Assembly (NCBI GenBank): GCA_000697335.1
Contig: JNEM01008251.1
Span: 1-10,790 of the forward strand
Direction of reading: 5' to 3'
From: Conidiobolus incongruus B7586
Taxonomy: Eukaryota > Entomophthoromycota > Entomophthoromycetes > Entomophthorales > Conidiobolaceae
DNA length: 10,790 bases
Part shown: one piece after another, positions 10,146-10,790 of the stretch
Position numbering within the stretch: position 1 is the first letter of the stretch
How the letters are laid out: each line of letters starts with the position of its first letter
Notes under the pieces: model-generated
Databases searched by the model: none
What the model was told of the DNA's origin: nothing
What the model saw: the letters and a program-made list of their open reading frames with translations, nothing else
Program-made: the position numbers and the translations under genes

Positions 10146-10167
10146 AGTAATATTCTCTTTACCAAGT

Positions 10168-10790
10168 TTATTGAGCAGCGGTCTTGGCGTGAGCTTCGGC
10201 CTTGTGGGCACGACGTTCAGCGGCACGGGAGGCGAGGAGAGCCTTGTATTCAGCGGCTTGAGCCTTGGAGCGAGCGGCACGGGCCTTCTTGGCAGCGATT
10301 TCAGCGCGCTTGCGTTGGAGGCGTTGAGGAGTAACAAGACGTTGGATCTTGGGGGCCTTGGTGTAGGGCTTCTTGTCGGCGTCCTTGGGTTGGACTTCAC
10401 GACGGATGACGTACTTACGGACATCGTCTTCCTTGGACAAGTTCTATATTATCAAAAAATAAGAAGCAAAGTGAGCGAAATATTTTTGTAATTTAGAGTT
10501 ATTGATACTTACGAACATCTTACGGATTTTGTTGGCACGCTTGGGACCCAAACGCTTGGGAACAACGGTATCGGTGAGTCCGGGGATGTCTTGTTCACCT
10601 TGCTTAACAACAACTAAGGAGAGGACAGCCAAATCGGAACCGACGATACAACCGCGGACACTCTTGCGCTTACGTTCACCAGTACGGCGGGGACGGTAGC
10701 AGGAGTGACCCTTGGAGAGGAGAAGGCGGGTACGGTTGGGCAAGAGAACACCTTGCTTCATGGGGAAACCTTGCTTGTCGTTACCACCAG
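10168..10790 (-). CDS. RPS6: 40S ribosomal protein eS6 (RPS6), 5' end outside window
   Basis: eS6 is a structural protein of the small ribosomal subunit. Visible exons are 10790-10513 and 10443-10168, split by a 69-nt intron (10444-10512) with a GTAAGT donor. The visible 183 full codons begin at the conserved [15 protein letters not shown], so by comparison with human eS6 about 53 N-terminal residues lie beyond the window and the whole protein would be about 236 aa, the yeast length. Family hallmarks are [51 protein letters not shown] and [19 protein letters not shown]. The tail ends in AHAKTAAQ, so the usual RRxSS phosphorylation site is absent. Codons end almost entirely in C or G and sampled rows are 55-65% GC, in sharp contrast to the other genes, which indicates strong selection for high expression. 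Confidence 0.97.

Larger units (their letters stand above)
6423..10167. other. 3.7-kb AT-rich gap between BEM46 and RPS6, no supported gene
   Basis: This is the longest gene-free stretch. The first few hundred bases must contain the BEM46 promoter and the last ~60 the RPS6 3' UTR. The rest is mostly A/T with stops in every frame. Notable local features are a 36-codon open frame at 6595-6705, a TA run at 8752-8765, an imperfect inverted repeat at 8883-8975, and a G-over-C skewed block at 9690-9960 whose minus strand stays open for 82 codons (9698-9946). I see no transposon ends, tRNA or conserved protein domain. Confidence 0.65.

Noticed and set aside
10171-10491. Long plus-strand open frame opposite RPS6, and other frames at 10083-10424 and 10502-10699
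   Set aside because: These are shadows of the GC-rich RPS6 coding strand; the RPS6 frame has full family similarity.

Overview
The window looks like nuclear DNA from an AT-rich, intron-bearing fungus. Three genes with clear families are present: the exocyst subunit EXO70, a BEM46-type alpha/beta hydrolase and the small-subunit ribosomal protein eS6. All three read most naturally as fungal. The eS6 core has the fungal-style run [11 protein letters not shown], the hydrolase has the Bem46 loop HANAGNMGHR, and Exo70 has about the yeast length (621 aa). All 13 introns are short (49-69 nt), start GT and end AG. Intergenic DNA is extremely AT-rich; one 60-base row near 8521 has only 4 G/C. This combination of low GC, many tiny introns and compact genes is what I would expect of an early-diverging filamentous fungus such as Conidiobolus (Entomophthoromycotina). 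That placement is an inference.

Layout: 1-1440 is AT-rich DNA with no supported gene. 1441-1863 (minus) is a 140-aa secreted, probably GPI-anchored cysteine/serine-rich protein of no family I recognise. 1864-2894 is the divergent promoter region it shares with EXO70. 2895-5125 (plus) is EXO70 in eight exons. 5126-5237 is a 112-bp tail-to-tail spacer with a poly(A) signal for each flanking gene. 5238-6422 (minus) is BEM46 in six exons, one of them an 18-nt microexon that encodes most of the oxyanion loop. 6423-10167 is a 3.7-kb AT-rich gap with no supported gene, although it holds an imperfect inverted repeat and a G-over-C skewed block. 10168-10790 (minus) is the 3' three-quarters of RPS6, cut by the window edge.

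The genes do not form a pathway, but EXO70 and BEM46 are both tied to polarised growth in fungi and lie tail to tail. I see no transposon, virus-like element, CRISPR array or tRNA. The points most worth a second look are the eS6 tail, which has no RRxSS phosphorylation site; the BEM46 microexon, whose skipping would remove the oxyanion loop without shifting frame; and 5' splice sites that nearly always lack the usual G at +5.
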